Source of the DNA: Ensifer sp. LC163
GTDB taxonomy: Bacteria; Pseudomonadota; Alphaproteobacteria; Rhizobiales; Rhizobiaceae
NCBI RefSeq assembly: GCF_001695855.1
Contig: NZ_MBSS01000068.1
Location: 1 to 64,000 of the forward strand
Direction: 5' to 3'
DNA: 64,000 nt
In this document: in pieces, positions 34,954-45,324 of the stretch
Layout of the letters: the number at the start of each line of letters is the position of its first letter
Position numbering within the stretch: the stretch's first letter is position 1
Notes under the pieces: model-generated
Databases searched by the model: none
Seen by the model: only the letters and a program-made list of their open reading frames with translations
Told to the model about the DNA's origin: nothing
Program-made: the position numbers and the translations under genes

Positions 34954-36720
34954 ATGCTTGAAGAAGCGAGGACCCGGTGGCATCCGATCGCAGCAACCGA
35001 TGACCTGCCGCTACGCCATGTCTTCCACGGCCAACTGCTTGGCCGGGAGTTTGCTGTGTGGCGCGCAGACGATGGATACGTCAATATCTGGGAAAACCGC
35101 TGTCTGCATCGCGGTGTCAGGCTATCGATTGGCATCAACGACGGCCGAGAGCTGAAATGTCAATATCACGGCTGGCGCTATTCGAACCGCACGGCCGGAT
35201 GCACCTATATTCCGGCCCACCCCGCCGACGCACCTGCCCGGACCATTACCAACCGGTCGTTCCCCGCTGTCGAACGCTACGGTTTGGTGTGGTCGTCCGA
35301 AGGGCCGTACGGCGATCTTCCCGTGTTCGAGGGGCTTAGTGGAGACGACCTGCTCGTGCTGCGCGCCATACCTGTCAATGCATCGGCAGAACTGGTTGTT
35401 AAGACGTTGCGATCCTATCGCTTCCAACCGAATGATGAGATCGATGGGACGGACGCCAGCGTTGAACTGGCGGTAGTGACGGAAGCGGTCGTGGCTCTGA
35501 GGAGCCGCCACGGCATGGCTGAAACGCTTGGTGTCTTTTTCGTTCAGCCGGTGGATTCCGGCCGTTCGATAATCCGAGGCGTTCTTAATGGCAGGCCGGA
35601 TACTGTCCACGCGATGACGGTGTTGCGTCATCACAACGAGGCGCTCTCGGCATTGCGTATACACATTGAGAAGGAAGCCGCCTCACTGCCGATACCTGCG
35701 CCGATCGAACCGATCTTCGAGCGGGTCTCCGAAGAGCTTGCCAGTCTGCCTGAGCTGGACAGCCGTGGACGCAAAGCGGCGATCCGTGTTCAAGTTGCGC
35801 GAAAGTGGCAGACTGCCGATGCCATCATGGCCTTCGAACTCCGACCCATCAAAGGTCTTCTGCCGACGTTCCAGCCCGGTGCTCATATCGATGTACATCT
35901 TCCGAACGGTCTTATCCGTCAATATTCGATTACCAATGGACCTGGTGAAACGGACTGCTTCACCATCGGAGTGAAGCTCGATCCGGCATCGAGGGGTGGA
36001 TCCCAGTGCCTTCACGACAGCGTCCGTGAAGGAGATGTGCTGGCGATCTCCGAGCCAAGGAACAATTTTCCGCTGCGACGCGACGCCCTGAAGACCATCT
36101 TCGTTGCCGGCGGCATTGGCGTGACGCCGTTGCTGGCGATGGCAAAGGCGCTGAACAACCAGAGCCTCGCCTACGAACTGCACTACTTTGCTCAGAACGA
36201 ACAGCAACTCGCATTCGTCGAGAGCAGGCAGGCGCTCGGTGATGCCGTGAAGCCCCATCTCGGGCTATCACCTGACGACACTGCCAGCGAATTGCGCCGA
36301 CTTCTGTCGCCCTATCGCCCGGACACGCAGCTTTATGTTTGTGGCCCCGGACCGATGCTGGAAGTGACGCGCGCCCTGGCGGCCGAGGTTGGTTGGCCCG
36401 AGACTGCGGTGCATTTCGAGTACTTCAAGAACACCAACGTGATCGACGACAGTTCGAGCTTCGAAGTTGCTCTGGCCCGGTCGTGTTTGACCATCAAGGT
36501 GCCGGCCGGGCAGTCCATCCTCGAAGCGATGCGCGAAGCGGGTGTCGATTTGCCGTCATCTTGCGAGCAGGGCGCCTGCGGGACCTGTCTTGCGACCGTC
36601 ATTGAAGGCGAACCGGATCACCAGGACGTCTATCTCAGCCCATCCGAGCGAGAATCCGGCACGAAGATCATGACCTGCGTTTCCCGCAGCAAGTCAGCCC
36701 GTCTCGTCCTCGACGTGTAA
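34954..36720 (+). CDS. Rieske-ferredoxin reductase fusion (NdmD-like), electron donor of the demethylase
   Basis: A 588-residue multidomain oxidoreductase. Residues 9-110 form a true Rieske domain with ligands Cys50, His52, Cys69 and His72 (CXHX16CX2H). Residues about 110-270 resemble a decayed oxygenase catalytic domain without the N-D-H-H iron motif. Then come a VanB-type flavin domain (RQYSITN), an NADH domain (GGIGVTPLL and CGPGPML) and a C-terminal plant-type [2Fe-2S] ferredoxin with CX4CX2C (CEQGACGTC) and a later Cys in MTCVS. This order matches NdmD of the Pseudomonas putida caffeine pathway, whose extra Rieske centre serves the Rieske-less NdmC. ATG 34954 is chosen for GGAG upstream; an in-frame TTG at 34942 is possible. 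It moves electrons from NADH to the three subunits nearby. Confidence 0.9.
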   Translation: MLEEARTRWHPIAATDDLPLRHVFHGQLLGREFAVWRADDGYVNIWENRCLHRGVRLSIGINDGRELKCQYHGWRYSNRTAGCTYIPAHPADAPARTITNRSFPAVERYGLVWSSEGPYGDLPVFEGLSGDDLLVLRAIPVNASAELVVKTLRSYRFQPNDEIDGTDASVELAVVTEAVVALRSRHGMAETLGVFFVQPVDSGRSIIRGVLNGRPDTVHAMTVLRHHNEALSALRIHIEKEAASLPIPAPIEPIFERVSEELASLPELDSRGRKAAIRVQVARKWQTADAIMAFELRPIKGLLPTFQPGAHIDVHLPNGLIRQYSITNGPGETDCFTIGVKLDPASRGGSQCLHDSVREGDVLAISEPRNNFPLRRDALKTIFVAGGIGVTPLLAMAKALNNQSLAYELHYFAQNEQQLAFVESRQALGDAVKPHLGLSPDDTASELRRLLSPYRPDTQLYVCGPGPMLEVTRALAAEVGWPETAVHFEYFKNTNVIDDSSSFEVALARSCLTIKVPAGQSILEAMREAGVDLPSSCEQGACGTCLATVIEGEPDHQDVYLSPSERESGTKIMTCVSRSKSARLVLDV

Positions 36721-36732
36721 GGAAATCAAAAC

Positions 36733-37380
36733 ATGATCAAGCTTTACGATTATGAATTATCGGGCAATTGCTACAAGCTCCGGCTGCTGATGAGCATCCT
36801 GGGGGTCGAATACAGCACCGTTCCCGTCGACTTCTATCCGGGCCGCGAACACAAGGCCGGCTGGTTCCTGAAACTCAATCCGCTCGGTCAACTGCCCGTC
36901 ATCGATGATGACGGTTTGGTGCTGCGCGACGCTCAGGCGATCCTCGTCTACCTCGCCGCCAAATACGACACTGCCGGAACCTGGTACCCGCGCGACAATC
37001 CTGAACTCCTGGGCGAGATCACCCAATGGCTTGCATTTGCGGATGGCATTACGGGCACCGCCTCGGCTGCCCGTCTGCACGATGCCTTGTTCTACGACTT
37101 CGACATCAACGCTGCGCGCGCCGGCGCCCATCGGCTGTTCCGGATCCTCGATGAACATCTTTGGTTCGGTGAGCGGCAAGGGCGCGAATGGATCTGTTCC
37201 ACAAGCCAACCAACGATCGCCGACATCGCGTGCTTCCCCTACATCATGCTTTCGGAGGAGGGGGGCATTTCCAGGCAGGACTATCCGGCGATCCGTCGCT
37301 GGTGCGACCGGGTCAAGCGGCTCAAGGGGTTCATTGTCATGTCGGGCGTGTTTCCCGCCGGCCCCGCTAAGGCGGCATAG
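36733..37380 (+). CDS. Glutathione S-transferase-like protein (NdmE-like)
   Basis: A 215-residue GST-fold protein. The N-terminal thioredoxin-like domain starts IKLYDYELSGNCYKLRLLMSILG, with NPLGQLPVIDDDGLVLRDAQAILVYLA at the glutathione site and a helical C-domain containing PTIADIACFPY. It starts 12 bases after the reductase gene. In the P. putida NdmCDE complex a GST-like protein is needed for assembly rather than catalysis. The same gene order here suggests a scaffold between the Rieske-less subunits and the reductase. A true glutathione transferase activity, for example in formaldehyde handling, cannot be excluded. Confidence 0.88.
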   Translation: MIKLYDYELSGNCYKLRLLMSILGVEYSTVPVDFYPGREHKAGWFLKLNPLGQLPVIDDDGLVLRDAQAILVYLAAKYDTAGTWYPRDNPELLGEITQWLAFADGITGTASAARLHDALFYDFDINAARAGAHRLFRILDEHLWFGERQGREWICSTSQPTIADIACFPYIMLSEEGGISRQDYPAIRRWCDRVKRLKGFIVMSGVFPAGPAKAA

Positions 37381-37445
37381 GCATTGGGATTGGAGACGGT
37401 CCAACTCGCGTTCTGCCAACGAAACAATATGCAGGGAGAAAATAG

Positions 37446-38573
<1,128 letters not shown>

Positions 38574-38746
38574 ACACGAGGACGAGGCCTCGGGGCGCGA
38601 TAGGAGGTCCAATCGCTACTAGCATGTCTTGGACGCGCCGGGATACGGTTCCTCCAGCCACCGGCGCCAGTGGCGGCGCAATTGCTTCTCCAAACACCGA
38701 TTGCGCCGCCGCGACTTCCCTGATCCGCTGAGAGAAGGATAACAGC

Positions 38747-39583
38747 GTGAAGATCGTTTCTACCGCGAGATCCCATGGAGGTGTCCAGGGCGTGTATTCA
38801 CATGCCTCAACCACCTGTGCCTGCGAAATGACCTTCGCCGTATTTGTTCCCCCGCAGGCCGAGCATTCGCCGCGGCCGGTTCTCTGGTATCTATCGGGGC
38901 TGACATGCACCCCGGCAAATGTCGTCGAGAAGGGGGAGTACCGGCGGCTCGCAGCCAAATTCGGGCTGATCATAGTCTGCCCGGACACCAGCCCGCGCGG
39001 AGAGGGTGTCCCGGATGAGCCGGACAATTGGCAGTTTGGTTGTGGTGCTGGCTTTTACCTCGACGCAACACAACCCCCTTTCGCCAAGCACTATCGGATG
39101 TACAGCTACTTGACGGACGAGCTTCCGGCAGTTGTCGGCGCAAATTTTAACGCCGATATGGAGCGTCAAGGGATATTTGGTCACTCGATGGGCGGCCACG
39201 GGGCGCTGGTCATGGCGTTGCGGCAGCCCGACCGGTTCAGGAGCTGCTCAGCCCTTGCGCCGATCGTTCGCCCTACCGAAGCCGAGTGGTCAAAACCAGC
39301 ACTGCGGAAATACCTAGGAGCCGACGAGGCAACTTGGCGCGGTTACGATGCCGTTTCTCTTATCGAGGATGGCCATCGGTTCAAGGAGTTACTGGTCGAT
39401 CAGGGAAAGAATGACCCATTCCTGACGGACGGACTTCGGCCCTGGTGCCTCGAGGAGGTCTGCAGAAAAGCGAACATGGCGCTCACAATGCGCCATCAAG
39501 CTGGGTATGATCACTCCTATTATTTCATCTCGACATTCATGGAGGATCATCTGCGGTGGCACGCGGAGCGGCTTACCGGATAG
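38747..39583 (+). CDS. fghA: S-formylglutathione hydrolase
   Basis: A 278-residue esterase-D family enzyme. The catalytic Ser is in GHSMGGHGALV, the Asp lies in the KNDPFL segment and the His in GYDHSYYFI. LSGLTCTPANV near the N-terminus is also typical. It hydrolyses S-formylglutathione to formate and glutathione, completing the pathway begun by frmA. The start is GTG 38747 with AGAAGGA upstream. The 173 bases separating it from frmA hold no gene. Confidence 0.96.
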   Translation: MKIVSTARSHGGVQGVYSHASTTCACEMTFAVFVPPQAEHSPRPVLWYLSGLTCTPANVVEKGEYRRLAAKFGLIIVCPDTSPRGEGVPDEPDNWQFGCGAGFYLDATQPPFAKHYRMYSYLTDELPAVVGANFNADMERQGIFGHSMGGHGALVMALRQPDRFRSCSALAPIVRPTEAEWSKPALRKYLGADEATWRGYDAVSLIEDGHRFKELLVDQGKNDPFLTDGLRPWCLEEVCRKANMALTMRHQAGYDHSYYFISTFMEDHLRWHAERLTG

Positions 39584-40019
39584 CCACCCGGCGCCATGCT
39601 AAGTTCCGTGCCGAGCTGTAGTGGCTGCGCGAAAGTCCGCAATTTAGCAATCACCTTAACTCCCGCGACAAGCGTTCCATGGCGCCGCGATCAGATGGCG
39701 AGTTTCGCCCCCTTGAGCGCTTTTGGGATGCAGTGAAAGCCGATATAGCCTCGTCGTCGCGATCTCCTGACCGATGTTCCCGTTCCGAGCTCGAAAAATC
39801 GCATAATGTATCGTTGGGAACTGACCGATCATCTGGGATTGCGTCCCCCCGACAGACTCGATGGCGTTTTTCGTCGGCTCCTCGGCTCGACGAACAGCTC
39901 GAAAACACTGCACACCAGACCTATAGCTCACGCCGAGATATCCGCTTGAGCCCACATAGTCAGCGCGTAAGTAAGACAGACGTACATATGTCTCCGAGCG
40001 CGTCGCGGTGATATGCCAC
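39584..40019. other. Intergenic stretch between convergent genes
   Basis: This gap lies between fghA (plus) and a GATase1-AraC regulator (minus), so both flanking genes end here. Open frames on either strand (39679-40011 plus, 39656-39955 minus) translate to low-complexity, Arg/Ser-rich sequence without motifs or ribosome sites. I see no RNA gene or repeat. It marks the boundary between the demethylase island and the quaternary-amine region. Confidence 0.5.
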
Positions 40020-41042
40020 TTATCCTGACATCACGGCGCTAGACGCCATTCGGTCTTTCGAGCGTTGGGGCTTTCTGGTTTGTATGGGCGACTCGCCCTC
40101 ACTTGTGCGGTACACCTTCGCAAAGTGGGAACCCGAAGTGAAACCGCAAGCGATAGCGACTTCTACAACAGGCATCGCTGTTTGTTCCAACAGTGCTCTG
40201 GCGCGTTCAACCCGCAGCTTCACGTAGAAGCGACTTGGACTGCAGCCGGTGCTTGTCTGGAACTGGCGTTCCAGTTGCCGACGCGAAATGCCGACCTTTT
40301 TTGCGAGGAACGCTAGCGGAAGCGTTTGTGCTACGTTCTCTGCCATCAGTTCAATTGCGGCCTGAAGCGTGCGGTGCTTAATATCTTGAGAGAGCGAAAA
40401 CGGAAGCCGCTGGCGTTCCGACCGATGCCTGACAGTTCCGACGATAGCCTGTTGGCAGATTTTCCGCGCTGCCTCAGAGCCGTGATGTTCGGAAACGATG
40501 TGCAACATCATGTCGAGTGAAGAAGTGCCGCCGGCGCATGTGTAGATGCCGTCGTCGACTTCATACAACTGTGGCCGCGCCTGGGAGTCGGAGAAGGCTT
40601 CCGCGAAAGACGGATAGTTTTCCCAATGGATCGTGCAGCGCTTATCTACGAGCAACCCAGCTTTCGCGAGCAAATGGGCACCAGTGCAGATGGCCCCTAA
40701 CGGGATTCGTTGCGAGCGGCATTCGCGAAGCCATTGGTCGAGCGACCTGTCGAGATGTTTCTGGACATTCCGACCTGCGCAGACGATCGCCATGCCGAGC
40801 TTTACGCCGCTCGCCCTTAGCTTTCGTGCCTCGACCAGGGCAAGGTCCGGGGTTATCGAGAGACCACAGCTTGCCCGGACAGCCTTGCCGTCGCTTGTGA
40901 CAATGCGCCATTCATAGACCTCGTCCCCGATCACTTGGTTCGCCAACCTCAAAGTTTCGAGAGCAGAGGTAAAGGCGAGTAGAGTGAATTCCGGCGCAAG
41001 GTAAAAAAGGAACAGTCTTCTCGTGTCCGATGTCGTTGTCAT
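40020..41042 (-). CDS. GlxA/GATase1-AraC family transcriptional regulator
   Basis: A 340-residue regulator with an N-terminal DJ-1/class I glutamine amidotransferase-like domain (FYLAPEFTLLAFTSALETLRLAN, then AICTGAHLLAKAGLL with its nucleophile-position Cys). The AraC DNA-binding region is C-terminal (LAFLAKKVGISRRQLERQF, MPVVEVAIACGFTSGSHFAKVYR). GGAGG precedes the ATG. It is the last gene of the importer operon, 41 bases after the permease. Relatives such as GbdR, CdhR and SouR control catabolism of betaine, carnitine and sarcosine, so a quaternary or methylated amine is the likely effector. Confidence 0.92.
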   Translation of the reverse strand: MTTTSDTRRLFLFYLAPEFTLLAFTSALETLRLANQVIGDEVYEWRIVTSDGKAVRASCGLSITPDLALVEARKLRASGVKLGMAIVCAGRNVQKHLDRSLDQWLRECRSQRIPLGAICTGAHLLAKAGLLVDKRCTIHWENYPSFAEAFSDSQARPQLYEVDDGIYTCAGGTSSLDMMLHIVSEHHGSEAARKICQQAIVGTVRHRSERQRLPFSLSQDIKHRTLQAAIELMAENVAQTLPLAFLAKKVGISRRQLERQFQTSTGCSPSRFYVKLRVERARALLEQTAMPVVEVAIACGFTSGSHFAKVYRTSEGESPIQTRKPQRSKDRMASSAVMSG

Positions 41043-41083
41043 CGGTGCCTCCAAGTCCAAGATAGCTGGTTTGAAACTAATCT

Positions 41084-43117
41084 CTAAAGCCCAAGCGCCT
41101 GGCGTTGCTTCATGGCAAAGGCTTGAACCAAACGGTCCGCAACTAGAGCCAGAATTGCCATCGCCGCTCCGGCCGCCACGCCGAGGCCGACATCGCCCTG
41201 GCCTAGAGCGAGATATATCTGCTGGCCGAGGTCGGTCGTTCCGATCAGTGCGGCGATCACAAGCATCGAAAAGGCATACAGAACCGTCTGGTTCAGCCCG
41301 AGGAGAATGGTGGGCAGCGAGTAGGGAATACGCACCTCCCGCATTACCTGCCAGTCGCTCGCGCCGGACGCGACTGCCGCCTCGAGGAGTTCTTCCGGGG
41401 TCGATGTCAGGCCATGATACGTGTAGCGAACCATTGGCACGATCGCGTAGGCGCATATCGCCAGGAACGCGGAGAACTCACCGATCTGGAAGAACATCAG
41501 GACGGGAATAAGGAAGACAAAGAGCGGAATGGTCTGGAAGAAGTCGCAGACAGGCCGTACGACGCTCCAGGTCGCCGGACTGACGGATGACACCAGCCCA
41601 ATCAGACCGCCAAGCACCACGCACACCGATACCGCCGCCGTGCACAGGTACAATGACAGGAGCGCGGGCTCCCACAATCCCATCAACAGGATCGCCATTA
41701 TCATGGTGACGGCGAACGCAGCGAGTTTGGGTCCGCCGGCAACCCAGCCCAGCGCGCCGAGAGAAACCAGCATGAACGGCCATGGTAGGTTCGCGATGCC
41801 GACAATCATGACGCCAGAAACGATGAGAAGCGACAGGCCGAGGACCGCACTGCCACGAAGTGCCATTACGACTGCGACGACGCCGAAGACTGCATAGACG
41901 GCGGCACTCATCCATTTCGTCCACATGAAGCCCCAGGTGAACGGGAGCACTGCCTGGCCGAGACCGATCTTCAAGGGCAGCAGGACAAAGAACATTGCGC
42001 CGTTCTTGACCGCGTCCAACACGAGGCCGTTGGCAGCCGTGAAAGCGTTGAGATAACTGTCGGCCGCGGCGGCAAGACCTTTGAAGGCGGAATAGGAGTC
42101 GGGCCCAGGTAGGAGGCTGCGCTCCACCGTCGCCAAGGCAACCGAAACCAGGACCACGGCGAGCGCGATTCTCCACGAGTACCGCACCTCCGATTGCGCC
42201 AACGCGCCGCTCATTCGGTCCGCCAGGATCGCGAAAATGACGATGACGAGGCCCGCAACCAAGCTCTGCCCGAAAGCCGCCTTACGCATGGTCAGCAGGA
42301 CTTCCCAACCGATGTCGTTGAATCCGCCGATCACCGCTGCGATGATGACCATGGACAGAGCCGCCATGATGGTCTGGTTGACGCCGACCATGATCTGCCT
42401 GACGGCCGACGGCACCTCGATCAGGAACAGTTGCTGGACGCGGGTCGCGCCGTTCATGATCGCCGCTTCCTTGATCTCTGGCTCGACCCGTTGAAGCCCA
42501 AGCATAACATTTCGGGCCATCGGAGGGGCGGCATAGATAATCGAGGCTATGAGGCCGACTACCGGGCCGAAGCCGAAGAGGAGCAGGAGCGGCGTGAGAT
42601 ATGCGAACGTCGGTACTGTCTGCATCACGTCGAGAGTGGTTTCGACGACGCGGTTAATCGATTTGAATTCGTTCGCTAGCAGGCCAACGGCGAATCCGAC
42701 CAGGAGGGCGAAGGGCACCGAGACGAACACGAGTGCCAAGGTGTTCATGCTGGCGATCCAGTAGCCGCTGAAGAGGACGAAGCCCAGGCCGGAAACGACC
42801 AGAAGCGTCAGGCGGATGCCCCCGAGGTACCAACCAAGTGCAGTAAGAATCCCGATGGTGAGGGAGTACGGCGAGTTCACCAGCACCGTGTTTGCAAACA
42901 TCATCGGATACGAAAGCAGTGTCGAAATCGTGCGTGCGAGAGGCTTGAGCAATTCGAATGCGGCCGTAAGGCCGGTTCCGATCCATGACGTGACGGGAAG
43001 GGTCGCCCCTGCCGGCCAGGAAGTGACCCAGTGGAAATAGGGCGACAACGTGATGCAGGCAGCTCCGACAAGGACAGCAGTCAGCGCCGCCCAAACCGCT
43101 GGGGTGGGGCGTTTCAT
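41084..43117 (-). CDS. Double-length ProW-type ABC permease
   Basis: A 677-residue inner-membrane protein in which two ProW-like permease domains are fused head to tail. Each half has its own inner-membrane helices and EAA-type loop: EPEIKEAAIMNGATRVQQLFLIEVPSA in the first, and LLEAAVASGASDWQVMREVRIPYSLP in the second. Each ends with a G-hydrophobic-I-P/G region such as MAALSMVIIAAVIGG and YAFSMLVIAALIG. One polypeptide thus supplies the whole pore, whereas ProW-type permeases usually dimerise. CCGGAGAAATC precedes ATG 43117. It works with the ProV-like ATPase and binding protein upstream. Confidence 0.9.
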   Translation of the reverse strand: MKRPTPAVWAALTAVLVGAACITLSPYFHWVTSWPAGATLPVTSWIGTGLTAAFELLKPLARTISTLLSYPMMFANTVLVNSPYSLTIGILTALGWYLGGIRLTLLVVSGLGFVLFSGYWIASMNTLALVFVSVPFALLVGFAVGLLANEFKSINRVVETTLDVMQTVPTFAYLTPLLLLFGFGPVVGLIASIIYAAPPMARNVMLGLQRVEPEIKEAAIMNGATRVQQLFLIEVPSAVRQIMVGVNQTIMAALSMVIIAAVIGGFNDIGWEVLLTMRKAAFGQSLVAGLVIVIFAILADRMSGALAQSEVRYSWRIALAVVLVSVALATVERSLLPGPDSYSAFKGLAAAADSYLNAFTAANGLVLDAVKNGAMFFVLLPLKIGLGQAVLPFTWGFMWTKWMSAAVYAVFGVVAVVMALRGSAVLGLSLLIVSGVMIVGIANLPWPFMLVSLGALGWVAGGPKLAAFAVTMIMAILLMGLWEPALLSLYLCTAAVSVCVVLGGLIGLVSSVSPATWSVVRPVCDFFQTIPLFVFLIPVLMFFQIGEFSAFLAICAYAIVPMVRYTYHGLTSTPEELLEAAVASGASDWQVMREVRIPYSLPTILLGLNQTVLYAFSMLVIAALIGTTDLGQQIYLALGQGDVGLGVAAGAAMAILALVADRLVQAFAMKQRQALGL

Positions 43118-43190
43118 GGAGATTTCTCCGGTTCCCGATTTATTGTTCAGGACGGTCCGCTGGGGCGGACCGTTCATAATGCAGTCGGTT

Positions 43191-44252
43191 TCACGCAGGT
43201 CGCTCGGATTGGAGCGCACTCGCCAATTGGCTCGGATGGACTATCCCCGCCATCTTCCCGTCGGCTCCCCATACGGGAACAGGCTGGTAGAGAGCCATGC
43301 ACGAGGCCAAGGCGTCATCGACTGTCATCTCCGCGCCGATCTTGGGATCGTCCGGCATATTCGGGAGGCGATCCGGCAGGCTCATCATCGAGCTGACATG
43401 TGAATACCTGCCCTTGGGGACGTCCCGACTGAACTCCCGCACATAGTCATCGACTGGATTGACGATGATCTCGTCCGGGGTTCCGATCTGTACGATTTTG
43501 CCGTCGCGCATGATCGCGATCCGGTCGGCCAGTTTAAGCGCCTCCGTGATATCATGGGTGATGAACACGGAGGTCTTCTGCAGGCCCGCCTGAATCCTCA
43601 GAAATTCATCCTGGAGCTGGCGACGGATCAGCGGATCGAGGGCCGAATAGGGCTCGTCGAGGAACCAGAGGTCCGGATTGACGGCCAGAGCGCGGGCGAT
43701 TCCGACGCGCTGCCGTTGTCCGCCTGACAACTCACGGGGATAGGCGTCCTCTCGGCCGGAAAGCCCTACAAGTTCCAGCACTTCGAGGGCGCGTTTCCGA
43801 CGTGAGGTTTTGTCCGCCCCCTGCATTTTCAGCGGGAACCCGACGTTTTCGCAGACGGTCATGTGGGGAAAGAGCCCGAAATGCTGGAACACCATGCCCA
43901 GCTTGTTTCGGCGCAACTCGATCAGCCGCTGCTTGCTCGCGGTGAGGATGTCCTCGCCGCTGATCAGGATAGATCCAGCAGTCCCTTGTACGAGGCGGGA
44001 GATCGTCCTGATGAGGGTTGATTTCCCTGAACCCGAAAGTCCCATGATGACGAAGACTTCGCCTTCGAGAACATCGAAGGTTACATCCTGTACCGCTGGA
44101 ACCAGCCCCCGTTGACGAAGCAGCCGCGCCGCCTCGTCTGCGCTTCCGCCCGCATCCGACAGAGCTTGTTTAAGTCCTTGCTCTGGGTTTGCCCCGTAGA
44201 CCTGCCAAACACCTTTGCATGAAATCGCCGGAGGCGGGAGTTGTTGCAACAT
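43191..44252 (-). CDS. Quaternary-amine ABC transporter ATPase (ProV/OpuAA type)
   Basis: A 353-residue ATPase with Walker A GLSGSGKST, signature LSGGQRQRVGIARALA, Walker B LWFLDEP and switch His in FITHDITEAL. The N-terminal extension (residues about 15-60) and a C-terminal CBS-like tail (VDDALASCMALYQPVPVW) are typical of glycine betaine/carnitine importers. I chose ATG 44252; a GTG at 44267 overlapping the binding-protein stop (GTGA) is a real alternative. It energises the double permease. Confidence 0.92.
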   Translation of the reverse strand: MLQQLPPPAISCKGVWQVYGANPEQGLKQALSDAGGSADEAARLLRQRGLVPAVQDVTFDVLEGEVFVIMGLSGSGKSTLIRTISRLVQGTAGSILISGEDILTASKQRLIELRRNKLGMVFQHFGLFPHMTVCENVGFPLKMQGADKTSRRKRALEVLELVGLSGREDAYPRELSGGQRQRVGIARALAVNPDLWFLDEPYSALDPLIRRQLQDEFLRIQAGLQKTSVFITHDITEALKLADRIAIMRDGKIVQIGTPDEIIVNPVDDYVREFSRDVPKGRYSHVSSMMSLPDRLPNMPDDPKIGAEMTVDDALASCMALYQPVPVWGADGKMAGIVHPSQLASALQSERPA

Positions 44253-44263
44253 CGGCCCTGACC

Positions 44264-45226
44264 TCACTTGGTCGCCGCCTCAACGACGGGCTTCCAGGCC
44301 GCCGAATTCGCTTCGATCCAAGTTTGCGTGACGTCTTCGGCGGATTTTCCATCAACGTCGACGGCACCCATGAGAGGCTGCTGCTCCTCCGTGGACAGCT
44401 TCAATCCCTTGAGGATTTCATATGCGGCCGGCCACTTTTCCTTGAGACCCGGCCATGCCGCCTTGAAGACACGCGTCGGGATAAAGTCGCAGTCACCGGT
44501 CGCGTCCTTGTTCGGACCGTAAGCCGGATCATCGAAGCATTCTTGCTTGCCTTCGGGGAGTTCGACGAACTTCAGATCGTATGCCGCGATCGCCCAGTGC
44601 GGCTGCCAGAAAACGGCAACCAGCGGCTTCTTGCGTTCGACGGACGCCTTGAACTCGGCGGCGAGCGCTCCCTCGGAACCGGCGGGGATTGCCTTGAAGG
44701 GAAGGCCGAGGGCTTTGATACGGTCCGCTCCTGGCGTGCCCCATTCACCCGGGTAGTCGACAAGACGACCCTCAGGAAGCGTCTCGGCCGTCGCAAAGAC
44801 GCTGGCGCAGTCCTTCAGAGCTTCCCACTTGGGGAGGCCAGGACACAGCTCTGCAACATGGGCTGGGTAAGCGAAACCTTCACGCGCCACCAGCCCCAGT
44901 TCACCGAGGTCCTCGACCTTACCCTCCTTGTTTAGCTGTTTGTACTGTTCGGTGACGTTGGAACCCCAAACTTCGAGGGCCGCGTCAATCTGGCCCTCGG
45001 AAACGGCCTGCCACATATTCTGGTAGCCCGCGGTTACGTATTCGACCTTGTATCCGGCAGCTTGCAGCATTTGCCCGGCGATGCGGGTGGTGATCTGCTG
45101 ACCTGTCCATTCGTTGATGGCAAGCTTGATCGGCTCGTCGACAGCGCCCAGTTCTGCGGCATAAGCGGCTCCGGAAAGCAGCGTCAGGACAGCGCACGTC
45201 GAGACAAGTTTTGAAACCTTGTTCAT
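44264..45226 (-). CDS. Periplasmic glycine betaine/carnitine-type binding protein (OpuAC family)
   Basis: A 320-residue binding protein with a Sec signal (MNKVSKLVSTCAVLTLLSGAAYA, cut before AE). The OpuAC fold is recognised from IKLAINEWTGQQITTRIAGQMLQ, the NMWQAVSEGQIDAALEVWGSN segment and PLVAVFWQPHWAIAAYDL. It delivers a quaternary ammonium compound. GGGAG lies upstream of the ATG. The 98 bases between it and the divergent GATase1-AraC gene at 45325 must contain both promoters. Carnitine is the favoured ligand given the carnitine dehydrogenase operon downstream; betaine is possible. Confidence 0.9.
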   Translation of the reverse strand: MNKVSKLVSTCAVLTLLSGAAYAAELGAVDEPIKLAINEWTGQQITTRIAGQMLQAAGYKVEYVTAGYQNMWQAVSEGQIDAALEVWGSNVTEQYKQLNKEGKVEDLGELGLVAREGFAYPAHVAELCPGLPKWEALKDCASVFATAETLPEGRLVDYPGEWGTPGADRIKALGLPFKAIPAGSEGALAAEFKASVERKKPLVAVFWQPHWAIAAYDLKFVELPEGKQECFDDPAYGPNKDATGDCDFIPTRVFKAAWPGLKEKWPAAYEILKGLKLSTEEQQPLMGAVDVDGKSAEDVTQTWIEANSAAWKPVVEAATK

Positions 45227-45324
45227 TATTGATCTCCCAGTTTGTATTTGTTCCCTTCCAAAATTGTTGCATAAAGCGGGGGTGTGTTTTAACATTTCAC
45301 GACACTGGTTTTACATTTTCGGCC

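Noticed and set aside
39679-40011. A 110-codon frame in the gap after fghA
   Set aside because: Ser/Arg-rich translation with no motif, no ribosome site, and an equally long frame on the other strand.
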